From positions 620,001-684,000 of the forward strand of contig CM022372.1 in the NCBI GenBank assembly GCA_011800155.1: a stretch of 64,000 nt of DNA, read 5' to 3'. How positions within the stretch are numbered: the first letter of the stretch is position 1; each line of letters starts with the position of its first letter. The translations under genes and the position numbers were made by a program. The stretch comes from Flammulina velutipes. Its lineage: Eukaryota; Basidiomycota; Agaricomycetes; Agaricales; Physalacriaceae. The notes beneath the pieces were generated by a model. That model ran no database searches. It saw only the letters and a program-made list of their open reading frames with translations, and was not told where the DNA came from. Positions 18,830-29,904 of this stretch are shown here, piece by piece.

Positions 18830-20473
18830 ATGTCTCTTCTGTCAAAAGGTACCTTCTTCGGATGTGCTGTACTAGCTACCCTCTTTCTGCCGGCAGTGTC
18901 ACTACCGCCGCCTTCGAGTCGAGAGTTAAAGGAAGGTAGCCTGGTGCTATCTCTCAAAGGTACGGTGCTCCCTTCGGTTCGTGTGTCAGGGTATTAGTCA
19001 ACGCAAAAAATAGCGCCACCTAGCGTAAACGATGTTAAAGATATCATCATAACGGGCACGCTGGAAAACAAAAGCACCAAAAAGATGCTGGTCGTCAAAG
19101 ACCCGAGCGGAATTCTCTATGATTTCTTCGCTGCAGATGCCCTGATATTCGAGAGAACGGATTCGAAGGCTGCTACAAAAAGCCCTAGCTTCATCGGTTA
19201 CATGGCCAAGTGGGATATGAAGACCTATCTGCAGAACAACGATGAAGAGGATGCATACCGCCCTGACGACCACAAGGATGTAGTCTCCCTAATAGCGGAT
19301 AACAAATCGCGTGCACGACGTGGCTCTGAGGATTCCTCAGAAGAATCAGGCTCTCTCTCTGACACTGAGAGTAGCGTAGCAGGAAGCTCGGAATCAGGAG
19401 GCAGAAAATACCCTCCGGGTACAACCCTTGATCTCCCACCTGGGAAGACGATAAAGTTCAACTACAACGGTGCGCCACATCATTTCCCACGCATTGCCTC
19501 TTTGATCGCATCTCTATAGTTGGCGACGCGTACGACTTTAGAAAATCAGGCGCTGGCGCCTACACCTTCAAGCTCAAGCGCAACTTCTTCTACGTTTTAG
19601 TCGACGATGTTGTGACGTATCCTAAAGTCAAGGTGGATGCCAATACGATCAAAATCGAGGGGAACCTTGAGGCAGATATTCCAGAACCTGAGGACCCCCC
19701 TTTGGATGAAAAAATTACGGAGAATGATACTATTGAGGGCCGCGATGTCTTTCAACGGGCACCACATAGAGCTAGGCCAACTAGCGTGACAACCCGTGGG
19801 TGCGGTAGGACACAAATTTCGAACATCGATCTTGCAGCCCAGTATGGAGACAGATATGTATACGAAGTAAATCAGTGAGTCCCATTCACCCTCTACTGAA
19901 GCGCCTGACCATGCCGGATATCCCAGATACATCTCCGCGATGACGGGGCCAACAGCTCGATATGATTATTGGTTTGGCGACTGGAATGCCGCGGAAAGAG
20001 CGCCACCACATGATTGGAAACCTAGGGATCAAGTGGCTGCCATGTACGGAAGCCTAAGTAGACGCTCTTTTCTGAAGCCTGGCACCGCAGATGGATACAC
20101 CTATGATTGCACATGTAAGGACAGAAATATCTATGCATATGTCGCGGCACCAGGACAGTAAGCCTTCAGCTGCCACCCTCTTCATAGAATTGGACTGAAA
20201 TGTCCATACAGTGATCTGGCACCACCTGCAGATGCAGTTATATATCTCTGCAATGTCTTCCGCGCAAAGACTACACCAATGTGGGGTAGTAACTCGAAGG
20301 CCGGTACACTCATACACGAGGCTACGCATTTCACCTTCCATAACCCGCGTGCTTTGGACCACGTAAATGGTCCCGGAGAGTGCCACCGGCTAGCCAACGA
20401 CGATCCGTTTTTTGCGACTACTAATGCTGATAATTATGAGTACTTTGCGGAAAATGAACCATTCTTAGCTTAA
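18830..20473 (+). CDS. Secreted M35 (aspzincin) metallopeptidase, copy 1
   Basis: Five exons (18830-18959, 19014-19469, 19520-19874, 19927-20157, 20212-20473) encode 477 aa. A signal peptide (MSLLSKGTFFGCAVLATLFLP) precedes a beta-rich propeptide domain with VKDPSGILYDFF and GAYTFKLKRNFF. Inside the propeptide is an acidic, serine-rich insert (SEDSSEESGSLSDTESS). The C-terminal catalytic domain starts near YISAMTGPTARYDYWFG. It carries the zinc motif HEATH and the third-ligand Asp in ADNYEYFAEN, as in deuterolysin and fungal peptidyl-Lys metallopeptidases. It is probably an extracellular protease. Four paralogues exist in this window. Its length exceeds the usual roughly 350 aa because of the acidic insert. 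Confidence 0.88.
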
Positions 20474-20631
20474 ATTGGAACCAACTCTGTATCTAATACA
20501 TAGCGCTGTAATCACACAATTCCGTACTCCCCTGGCATTGACCTGCGTAAAATGTAACATGATAATACCTGGTGATTAATGGCTGAATATACCTGGATTA
20601 TGAATAACTAGTAATAGACAAGCGTAAAAGT

Positions 20632-21696
20632 TTATTCTACATTTCCAGTGAAATTTACCCACGACGAAAATTCCTCCAATGCAGCGCGAATGGTCTGTAG
20701 CTGAGCCTCTGCGTAGTCTGGGAGGACCACAGCTGATGGCACCCATGAAAGTTCCAAGTCTTTGAATGGATGGGCCGGAGGACGAGATACGCAGTGCATT
20801 TCCAAATGTCGAAGATTGGGGCATTGTTCGAAAGTTGATATCGGTATCTCCGGGGTACCATTCTTGCAGAGGTCGATACGAAGGTAATACAGTGAATCAA
20901 ACGAGCCCTTGAAGGTGGATGTTCGAAGGTTTCGAGCCAGCTTTACCCCAAGCTGAAGATGCAATTCTTGGATACGACTAGCGCTCCCTTCCAGAACTTC
21001 GAAGAGCCCCGACGCCATCGACCTAGTTCTGGCCCTGCTATTGTCGAAAAGGCTAACCGATAAAGGGAACTGCTGCGTTCGACTGAGCTGAGTCTTGAGT
21101 CGTGAGACATAGCATTGAGCTTGTAAATTATTGAAAACCGAATACTGCGAGACGTGGAAGGCGATAAAAGACCCAAAATGGGGATAGCCAAGGATTGTAG
21201 TTCGCCATGTCTTGCAGACACGCTCCATCTGCCATAGCCAGTCTTCAGGCACGAAGGGTTTGTTAGGCAAGGGGATGGACTGCAAGAATATATGTGACAG
21301 GATTTCCGAGGGTAGCCGCCGAATTGGGCTTAAGACAGCCTTGTGACGTGTAATGGCATCGGAAAGTTGTCGCTCCTCTTCTTCTTTGAGAGCAAGCATC
21401 CGTTCGTCAATCTGGGAACAAACTTCTGCTCGCGACGTTTCCAGTTCGGACATGGAATCGCAGATTGGCGCTGTCTTCGACTGCAGGGCGTCTATGAGGA
21501 GGTGTATGGTGGCTCCCTCCGAATCGAGTGGGGGATTATTGGTATGCAAGAGATGGTGGAAAGCGGGCTCTTCGAAAGTGTCCCGAGCGTAAGGAGAGAA
21601 CGGGGGAATAGCCATTTCATGGTTGGGACATGGACAATTTGTGACGGGACAGCGTTTCCAGGAGTCTAGAAAGCGGGTAAATAATGACTTCCACAT
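20632..21696 (-). CDS. F-box domain protein
   Basis: A single-exon gene of 354 aa. The first ATG in frame is at 21696 (MWKSLFTRFLDSW). A coiled-coil-like segment with EEEERQLSDAITRHK (about residues 100-125) precedes the F-box signature LSPIRRLPSEILSHIFLQSIP. The segment WLWQMERVCKTWRTTILGYP follows, the usual F-box-to-LRR junction of Agaricomycete F-box proteins. The remainder is leucine-rich-repeat-like (CPNLRHLEMHCVS). Such proteins are substrate adaptors of SCF ubiquitin ligases, and the family is hugely expanded in mushrooms. The substrate is unknown. It is convergent with M35 copy 1, 158 bp away. Confidence 0.85.
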   Translation of the reverse strand: MWKSLFTRFLDSWKRCPVTNCPCPNHEMAIPPFSPYARDTFEEPAFHHLLHTNNPPLDSEGATIHLLIDALQSKTAPICDSMSELETSRAEVCSQIDERMLALKEEEERQLSDAITRHKAVLSPIRRLPSEILSHIFLQSIPLPNKPFVPEDWLWQMERVCKTWRTTILGYPHFGSFIAFHVSQYSVFNNLQAQCYVSRLKTQLSRTQQFPLSVSLFDNSRARTRSMASGLFEVLEGSASRIQELHLQLGVKLARNLRTSTFKGSFDSLYYLRIDLCKNGTPEIPISTFEQCPNLRHLEMHCVSRPPAHPFKDLELSWVPSAVVLPDYAEAQLQTIRAALEEFSSWVNFTGNVE

Positions 21697-21970
21697 ACAC
21701 AATACTGCGAACCTTGCATTTTGAGAGACATTGCTTTACAGTGTAATAGTGGACAATTGACAAGGATCAATATGATGCCGATTGCCAAATTGGGTGGCAA
21801 CACGACCACGTGCGCAGTTGTTCTTGACTTTAAACCACCATCGTCTGACTCATTGTTCGTTTATTGTCCACGGTCATTGTGCTTCATCTATAAAAATGGC
21901 GCTACTCGACTTTTACGTTGCTACGTTGCTCTTTCATCTCTCATCATCATCACCCACGCTATCTTCTCTC

Positions 21971-24630
21971 ATGGCTCCCGGATTCACCTCTCAACCGCTG
22001 CAATCCAAGCCTAATGGTCCCACACCGCCGAACAGCCCTAGGTCGTCTCACGCGCTCATGCAGGCGGTTAAAATTACCCCTCAAGCTCGAGGCAGCGCAG
22101 TGCGCAGTCTTTTTGACGCGGACTCGCCCAACACCCCGAAATACCAAGTCAAGGATTACGACGGATTCATCGAGGAGGACCTTGCCCGCAACAAAGTCTT
22201 CACAGATATTGAGGACTTTATGTGCACCGTGCTTCATCTTCCGGAGAACTGGGACTCGCCGGGTGTTTATGGCAAGACGATCGACAACATTCTCACTGCC
22301 AATGGATCGTTCGACACGGCGCGCCAACTATACCAGGGCGTCTGTGACAAGCGAGGGATCAAAGAATCCGACCTCTACGACCTTCAGGTATCGATGTTGA
22401 ACACCGCACTCGCAACCATCCGGCGTCAGCATCCTCATGTTGATGGGCATGAACTCCGCTTCTTCAAGAACGATCCTACCCATGTCTTCGACGGGGTACT
22501 CAATATCAACGACCTGAGTCCGGATCTCTTCGCAGTCTTGTCAAGTCTTATCAGCGATGGCAAAGGCGGCCATGTGGAACTCAAGATGGCTTGGGCACAA
22601 GTGCTTATAGCTCTGGAGACGAAACACTTGGATGTCACCCTGGATAGTGGGCGAGGATGTGCATATCGGATACTCACGAAAGACGGTACGTTGATGTTTA
22701 TCGCTCTTAATTTTTGCTGACTTACAAATCACAGGCAAGGATCCAGCTGATCTTCATCGGCCAGACCCATCTCCTGCTCGCACGTCTCGCAAGAGGGATG
22801 ACGACGAAGACTATGCGGTAAAACCCGCCGCCTATTCGGACACTACCGGGAAAAAACGCGCACCACTAACACAGGTAGGCGGAGACCCGAAGAGAGTAAA
22901 ATCTGCCCTAGACCTAGCGCCAGTTCCAGAGAAACAGGAGCTAGTCGTCCCACAGATAAAGCGCAAAGTAGCTCCCATGTCGCAGATTGGGCGCTATATC
23001 ATGGAGTTGTTCGCTGCGGCTGTCATGCGCTCGCACGCTACTGTCGCACTCATGGACCGAGATCGCCTTCAACTCATCCACGGCAATCATTCTGTTTTTC
23101 TTGTGTCTAACGCCATCAATATCAAGGAGAAAGCTGACCTGCGGAAGCTCATCGGTATCCTCATTGGATTTCATCTTCTCAAGACAGAGCATCACGGAAT
23201 CCCACCTATCGTTGATCAACGACAACGGTTCCTCACCGAGTACGTCTTCAACCACCGAAACAAAGGCTTTGAGCCCCGAGCCCAGTGTGTCAACATCGGA
23301 AATAGCATCACTCTTCGGGAGGGCGACAACCCCATCGTCATCCGCTTGGGTCGGGAGATCTATCGTGAACCTGGCATCATCGGACGTTCGACGAGGACAT
23401 TGCATGGTTCATCTTCCGAGTGGCCTGGACGGCAACTTGTCGTGAAGATCAGTTATCCGAGCGCTACCCGTCAGGGCGAAGAGGCTTTTCTCAAGAAGGC
23501 CACGGAAAAGGCCAACGAGATGGGCAAGGAGAAGGGAGAAGAACGGTATTGGGTCTTGGATCACCTGCCTACGATACTGTACGCGGAGACGAAGATCCTT
23601 GCAGATGACGAGGAGTCGACGGAAGCCCTGGTTAGCAATTTGTGCACGAAGCGCAAATACGTCGGCAACAATATATACCCATACGAAGATCGTGTTCGTC
23701 GCGTTACTGTCTACGAACTACTCTATCCTTTGGAGACTCTGACCAATGTCCGCGATGTTACTCAGGTCTTTGTCGATGTGATAGCCAGTGAGTTTCTTTC
23801 GTCATTTGCATCTTGTACGCCGACTGAATATATTTCCTTTAGCACACAGCTGGCTCTACGACCATCCGCGGATTCTACATCGCGACATTAGCATGGACAA
23901 CATCATGTATCGCATCATTGACGGCAAGGTCTATGGTGTCCTCAACGATTTTGACCTTGCGTCCTTCCGTGATCGCTTGATGGGTCCCTCGTCAGGTCAG
24001 CGTACTGGAACGCCTCCTTTCATGGCCATTGACCTCTTGAAATATCGGGAGGACACCCAACACCTCTATCGTCATGACCTAGAGTCGATCTTCTATGTCA
24101 TGGTCGTTGTAGCCAGCCGACACGCACTGTTGACACAGCCAGAGGCGCGCAAAGTTCCTGTTGAGAGACAGAACCCCATCCCTCCTCACTCCCTCGTCGT
24201 TCGCACCGATTTAGCGCCTACAGAGTTACCTCTGCAGGATTGGTTTGACTCTTCAATGGCTTATCAGGTGCATGGCAACAACAAAGAATCCTTTTTAACG
24301 GGCTCCGAAGACTTTGAGCTTTCCTCCTCCTTCGAACCCCTTCGCCCGTGGCTCAATCGTATACGCGCCTGCTTCCATGCCGGACTCGGCGCTTTAAAGG
24401 CTCACGACGAAGCAGTTCGTGCTCAAAATGACAATAAAGGAATGCGAGCAGGCCCTCTGACAGATCCCCGCCTGCGGGCTTTGCTTTCTGCCAAATCTAC
24501 TATGGCACGGCCAGCGCCCCCTCCCTTCGACAGGGAAACCCTTGGTGGAAATGTTACCCTACTTGAATTCATCGCTCCCGGGCTGCTCCTTGGCGCGCCT
24601 CTGGAAGACTTGCGATACCGTTATTACTGA
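21971..24630 (+). CDS. FunK1-type fungal protein kinase-like protein
   Basis: Three exons (21971-22685, 22735-23787, 23843-24630) encode 851 aa from MAPGFTSQPLQ. A TATAAAA box at 21889-21895, 76 bp upstream, fits this start. The N-terminal 250 residues are a helical domain typical of the family. The kinase core is split around an intron: RQLVVKISYP supplies the ATP-site Lys, then come RILHRDISMDNIMY (catalytic loop), VLNDFDLAS (DFD in place of DFG) and GTPPFMAIDLL. A HDLESIFYVM segment follows the activation loop. FunK1 kinases are an expanded Agaricomycete family, related to both protein kinases and APH folds; their substrates are unknown. The gene is intact. Confidence 0.88.
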
Positions 24631-25062
24631 ACGACCATGTACTAAGTAGTATGATATGCTACCACTTTGGAATAACTTCTTCCTATACTTTAGTTGACCA
24701 TGTCAAGTTTGAGAGGCAGGGGAACGTTACGCACTCGAAGAACTGGAAAAATGAGGGAAGTCTGTGGGTAGCAGCATGTTCCAGAGACAGTGACTGTAGA
24801 TGGTTACAACGCACATGCAGAGTGCTGTGTTCCTACTTCTCGATTGTAGGCTGAGGGAAACCTCATTTGACCGAGGCGCCGCTGTCAATAGATCGACTAG
24901 GCTTTCGCCCGTAGTCAGTCCTTCGTGGCTATCAAACTTTCCCATGAAACTGCGGTAATTAAGAATTGGAAGGAGGGGTTTTGAACAAGAGACGCCACGT
25001 GTTTCCCAAATATAGAAGAGGCAGCTTCTGCTCATCTATGTTTATACGACGTAGCTCAAGAT
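24631..25062. other. Intergenic region between FunK1 kinase and GMC pseudogene
   Basis: The region lies between two convergent genes. No domain or conserved frame is visible; short ORFs on both strands look random. It presumably holds 3' untranslated sequences. Confidence 0.4.
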
Positions 25063-27318
25063 TCACAGACTTGACTTCGACACGACCCCCAACTCAGGAA
25101 TGATAATCCCATCCACATTCTCCCTAACAATCAACGCCATATTACATGTATTAGAGCGGTGTGATGCTGAGATCTTCTTCCTCGTTCAGTACAACTCCAA
25201 GGAACACGACAAAAGAGACCCACCTGCGATCTTCAAATTCCGGACCTCGTACACGTTCAGCCTCGGATCCACCACAACTAGAGCCTCTCGCGGGTTCATA
25301 GCGCAGGTGCCCGACTGTTTATCTCGTTTGTGAGGATGCTAGTAACAGAAGGTAACTGGACACTGGGGGCCACGATGTCGAAACCAGGCAGCAAGTTCTC
25401 GTAAGCTACACATCAAGCACTGTGTCGTCTTCCTCAGTATACATGATATCCGGCTCCCCAGCATCGACAGGTTGGGTGAATGGCCTGAAAGCAGCCTCGC
25501 TGGTCGACTGGAACCTCGGGTGATCGGAAATGCAATCCCCACGGTAGCCCGCCTGCCATCCTCCGCGCATACTCCTGCTGCGCTTGTATGCATATCGTGC
25601 TGCGAGGATATCTAATTCACTAGCAACTTCGATCGGTGACGAAATGCACACGTCTAGTTGACGTCGGATATGCCTGGGCGCGAAGGATCAGGGATTTGAA
25701 CAGACGATGGGGGGAGTACGCACTCCGTAGTATAGCATGCCCATTATCTTCCTTTCTACGTGTGCAGCACCAAAGTACTTGACGGGTATCAGGATATGGC
25801 GACATGACAGAACGAACATTACGTGCCCAGCAATGGGCCCAATGAAAGACAGACACTGACTAGTGGGCGATGAAATCTTGAGACCCTTGCCTGTTCCGTG
25901 CCAAAGATCAAGGTGAGCTAGAACGAGAATCAGAAATGACAGTGCTTTTAGATGATCGCAAACTTACGAGTTTTCGCCACTTTATCGACATTTCTGGTAT
26001 TATAAGTCGGTCATGCAATCACTATCCTCGTCGACGAAGTAGGCGGGCATGTGAGAGTGATGACCTATGTACTATTCAATGAATATCCCCATCTTCAGAT
26101 AATGTTGCTCACCATGATAGTTTTCACCTACACCTGGGAGATCTACCACTAGAGGAATTCTGTTCGATTCCAGAATCCTATTGAGCCTCAGCCTATGCCC
26201 GATCTAGGGAACGCCATTAGGTTGAGTCTACCATCGTGCATTTTAAGGTGCCACTGACCTCTCGAGAATAGTTGGCGAGCCAAACGTTCCAGCCGATAGG
26301 ACGACGAGCTTCGAAGCTTCGAAAAGTGCGACCTCTACCGCCGGACCCTGTTCATCAACGCACTCTACGCCAATCGCTACACCAGTTTTAAAGACGATCC
26401 TATTGGCGCGTTGTCCGGTGAGAAAGACAAGATTGTCATCGTCCGCCTTGGCGTAGGTGTAGGCATGCGCTACGTCAGAGCGTGTTCCAGTCCGTGGTCA
26501 ATATACCAGGAGATCGCAAAGGGCATGGCGGATGGTAGTTTTGCTCACTTGGCCCATCTCTGAACGAGAGTTAATGATGTTCTTGCGTTATATGGACTGA
26601 TAATATACCCCATACGCGTTGCAGGTCCGAAAGTCATTGGTGTCTTGAGTGAATGGACGGTCTCTGTCATACTTGCTCGCCATGGTTAGGAAATCTCGAC
26701 CGACGCTTGTAGCGCAACCTCCAGGAGAGACACGGATAGGTCCAGAAGTTCCACGCGAATCAATTTCGTCCTTGAATGGCGTGTAGCTCTCAAGCTGTCC
26801 TAAAGGGTCAGAATAAGGTGGTAAGGTGTAAGAGTAACGCACCTTTTTTGCGAGAGGGATCAACTGGCTCGCACCCCAGCCCGGATTTCCCAAACGTTCC
26901 CAGTCATCGTAGTCAGAGGCAGATGCACGAGTGTACATCATAACTACAAAATCCGTCAGATGCTGAAAATTGTTTTGCTAAAAGGACCGCACGATTGACG
27001 CCCGACGCTCCTCCGACACATTTTCCAGCCGTAACGATGAGTCGTCTGCCATCCAATGTGGGACTTTGTCGAGCTAAATGTCGGGAAAGCGTGGTTTTCG
27101 ACCGAAGATTGGTAAAGAAACGCGCTGGTTGTACGTGCACGTCAAGGCCTTGTATGTGTGGACCAGGTTCGACGATAAGAATATTGAGCGACGGATCTGC
27201 TTCAATTAGACGGCCAGCTACAACGCATGCGGTCGTTCCACCTGCCAGTCATGAACATCGAACTTGGATGAACAGACAGTAAGTACTTACCGCCAGCAAA
27301 TATTATGTCAAATAGCAT
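25063..27318 (-). pseudogene. GMC oxidoreductase pseudogene, copy 1
   Basis: Read from ATG 27318 the order is MLFDIIFAGG with GTTACVVAGRL (FAD-binding motif), then VEPGPH, GKCVGGASGVN, the MMYTRASASDYDDWE motif, and a C-terminal GTCAMNPREALVVVDPRLNVYEV with NTCNMALIVREN. This is the glucose-methanol-choline oxidoreductase fold (alcohol-oxidase-like). It is damaged: the exon with RWAK runs into TGA near 26543 followed by a frame change, a TAG follows the EEDDTVLDV segment near 25400, and the active-site WHSLGTCAM motif is degraded to DKQSGTCAM, losing the catalytic His. N-terminal introns are still splice-competent, so decay is fairly recent. An inverted relative is at 41331-42365. Confidence 0.8.
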
Positions 27319-27502
27319 TTGGTGGTCGTGGCGAGTTAGTAAAAGGAACCCAGAGAGCGAATAGTTGCTTCGTTGACTCGTTGTAGGACAGTATTAGTAA
27401 CGTTGGATAACTGATGTTCATGGTAGTCGAAGGCTAAGAGTGAACGCGAACCTCAGTTTAGGGTTTATTCTATGTTGTCCTCTTGCTCTCAGTTTCCTCT
27501 CC
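27319..27502. other. Shared 5' flank of GMC copy 1 and breakpoint to TAD2 copy 2
   Basis: 27420-27474 is the inverted counterpart of 41163-41216, the flank of GMC copy 2. The shared sequence stops at TTTAGGGTTTATTCTAT and is followed within about 12 bp by the start of the TAD2 duplication. Confidence 0.6.
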
Positions 27503-28247
27503 ATGGAATCAGTCCATATCGCATTCATGAAGGAAGCCCTGGCAATTGTGTGCAACGAGCATGCATATTGTCTTAATTCTGATCATTTCAATAGGCAGAA
27601 GAAGCCTTTGCAGCTGCTGAAGTTCCAGTAGGATGCGTCTTTACTCGCGGTGGCAAGGTCATCGCAAAGGCAAGAAATCGAACGAACGAGTTGAGAAATG
27701 TACGTCTTCGCCGTCGACTTTCCTTGCATTACCTTCACCCCGATGCTCACAGGCCACTAGGCATGCTGAGCTCGAAGCCATCGACCAAATTCTCGCCAAC
27801 CCTCTGTCCACGGCCGATTTAACGTATCCACTATCCACGACTACTCTATACGTGACTGTTGAGCCTTGCATGATGTGCGCGTCTGCCCTACGGCAACTGG
27901 GCATCAAGGAAGTCTATTACGGCTGCGCAAATGAACGATTCGGAGGATGCGAAGGTGTCTTGTCAGTCAACACGTACGGCTCTTCTCATTCCGTAGCATC
28001 TATGCACAACTAACTAGACCAGTCTGGCCCATCCTACTCATCCGTCTTACCGTGCTCACGGAGGTTACCTACGAGAAGAGAGCATCATGATACTACGACG
28101 ATTCTACATGACTGAAAATGCCAAGGGTATGGGCATCGTTTTGTCCCGTCTGTTATCGTCTAAACTATTATTGCAGCACCCGTCCCAAAGTCCAAGGCCA
28201 ATCGTGTGCTAAAGACAGAGATTCAACCGTTTGCTAGCCCGACGTAG
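27503..28247 (+). CDS. TAD2: tRNA-specific adenosine-34 deaminase catalytic subunit (Tad2-like), copy 2
   Basis: It has the same five-exon structure and length as copy 1 (16807-17551), and every splice site is kept. HAE and PCMMC zinc/catalytic motifs are intact and there is no internal stop. Small differences include Met-to-Ile at the end of exon 1, Asp-to-Gly in the TRDGKV segment, and Asp-to-Asn in LADPLS. The promoter differs completely upstream of about 27487: copy 1 shares a bidirectional promoter with the septation kinase, while this copy sits behind the GMC pseudogene flank. It therefore may be expressed differently or not at all. Both copies remain coding, which suggests a young duplication. 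Confidence 0.87.
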
Positions 28248-28809
28248 CTACTTACGGAATACCGCTCAGAGACAAAACCAAAATTGGCCTCCCCGGACAA
28301 AGTGGTTAGGAGGGCGCCAGATGACCTTTGTGTCTGCTAGCGGACACTTTAGACGTCCAGAACGTGATGTCGCCCTTTTGGAGTTGACGAGATAGTTCGC
28401 TGCGCTTCTCAAGCTTGCGTGGCCACCAGAATATCACCGAAACAATGTATTCCACTGACTTCGCTGAGCCTTGTTATTCTCACGTACTTGTCAACAGTCG
28501 TGTATCTTTCAATGGCATACCGATCCACTTAAACCAACATAACACTTGTCAAGCTCTGCATCGAGAATCTCGTGGAACTCTGGATATCCGCCTCCCACTT
28601 CCAGCTCTGCAGGAATCCAGGTGCATCTCTTCACCCTATATCCACGACGGCGGATCTGACATGACTGGTATCGTCGCTAACCAGGAGGAAGACAATGGGC
28701 TTGTCACAAGAGTCGCGGAACTGTACAGATGCGACAAGGTGCATACTACAGTGCAGACATCCGGTGTCATCTCGAGCGTACAATCTTCAACAACAACGTG
28801 TGAGCCTCC

Positions 28810-29500
28810 TACGCCACCGCATCCTCCGTCCGTTTCGCTATCCAGACCCAACGATACTGCGCAGCTGAATATAGGCAATGGCGGCACAAAAAGTCCCACT
28901 GCCTCCGCTTGGGCAGCCATCCCGCGTTCTCCCAGTCCACGATGCCCGTCGAATGATCTTCGTCGCCAACGAGGATATTCTGCAGGAGGAGGTCCGTGTG
29001 CGTGAAAACCACCGGTTCGGCTGCAAGTACGGCCTCCGCCTCTGGGAAACGTTCGAGCAGATCGGCGGGTATAACTCCAAGATCCAGGCGTAGTATTTGA
29101 TCGACCATGGAAGAGAGCCATATACACCATCCACGTTCCAGGCAGTGGGCATGATACCGTCGTCGCTAGCACTGATAACCTGGCTGTTGGAGTGCATAGG
29201 CTGCGGAATCACCCAGACTCGTCGCATGAAATCCTCTATCTCCTCACACAGCGTTTGCAAGTATTCCCCTTTCACTAAAGCATCTGGTACAGCTTTGAGG
29301 GGAGATCTCCCAGGCAACTTGGACATCAGGGTGTAAACTCAATCATAGAGAATTGGGATGGGAAGGCATTATCCCTGGAGGTGGGTATTCATGAATCGAA
29401 GAGTACTTGTGCTCTTCGTACCGTCACTTGCTTTGGGGACCAGAATAATTCCAGCGCGGAAGATACGAGTACGGGACGTCCAATCAGAGGTGATAGATAG
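28810..29500 (-). pseudogene. Aminoglycoside-phosphotransferase-like pseudogene, copy 2 (catalytic lobe kept)
   Basis: The minus strand encodes SKLPGRSPLKAVPDAL (N-lobe end), then after a frame change near 29108 LRLDLGVIPADLLERFPEAE, the Brenner motif VFTHTDLLLQNILV, and STGIVDWENAGWLPKRRQWDF (Asp of the metal site). It ends YRWVWIAKRTEDAVA and a stop. The N-lobe upstream (29340-29500) is still recognisable but shortened and out of frame relative to copy 1. The catalytic residues are present, but the reading frame is broken at least once. It is interpreted as a pseudogene, though an unrecognised intron could join the two frames. Confidence 0.65.
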
Positions 29501-29730
29501 GCGACGATAAATCTACAAGCGCAGTCTGGACAGTTGAAATAAGAAGAAGGGAATTGTCAAGGAGAACACGCCTAGGTGAACACCCAAAATCATCGTTATG
29601 AAGAATCCGACGATCGACATTCATATTCAGTCCCGAAGGCATTGAATATTTGGATTATGAATGAAAGTATTGCCAAGGTAAGTATGTTCGAGTCATTTCT
29701 CTGAGAAATTTCCTATACTTATGCATTGTA

Positions 29731-29873
29731 GTCTAAGGAATGATTACCATGGCGCCACATCCTCCAAACAGGATCGGAGGTGATCCGGCCCTGGATACAA
29801 CCGCTTCAAGCGCACAAATTGCTGTATCCTGGGAATATACATGTAAATGCTATTCTATTCTCAACGTATAAAG
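29731..29873 (+). promoter_or_regulatory. Promoter region of M35 gene copy 2
   Basis: It contains the conserved GTCTAAGGAATGATTACC-type block (29731-29758) and a TATAAAG box (29867-29873) 32 bp before the ATG, in the same arrangement as copy 1. Confidence 0.55.
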
Positions 29874-29904
29874 GGAACTTTCGAGCTTCAAGGTATTTAC
29901 AAAA

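Larger units (their letters stand above)
16790..20545 (+). repeat. Segmental duplication, copy 1 (TAD2 - APH pseudogene - M35)
   Basis: Gene order, orientation and sequence match 27487-31620. Homology starts just upstream of the TAD2 ATG and runs past the M35 stop into its 3' flank. Similarity is patchy: very high in TAD2 and in the 3' three quarters of M35, and lower with large indels in between. Confidence 0.85.
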
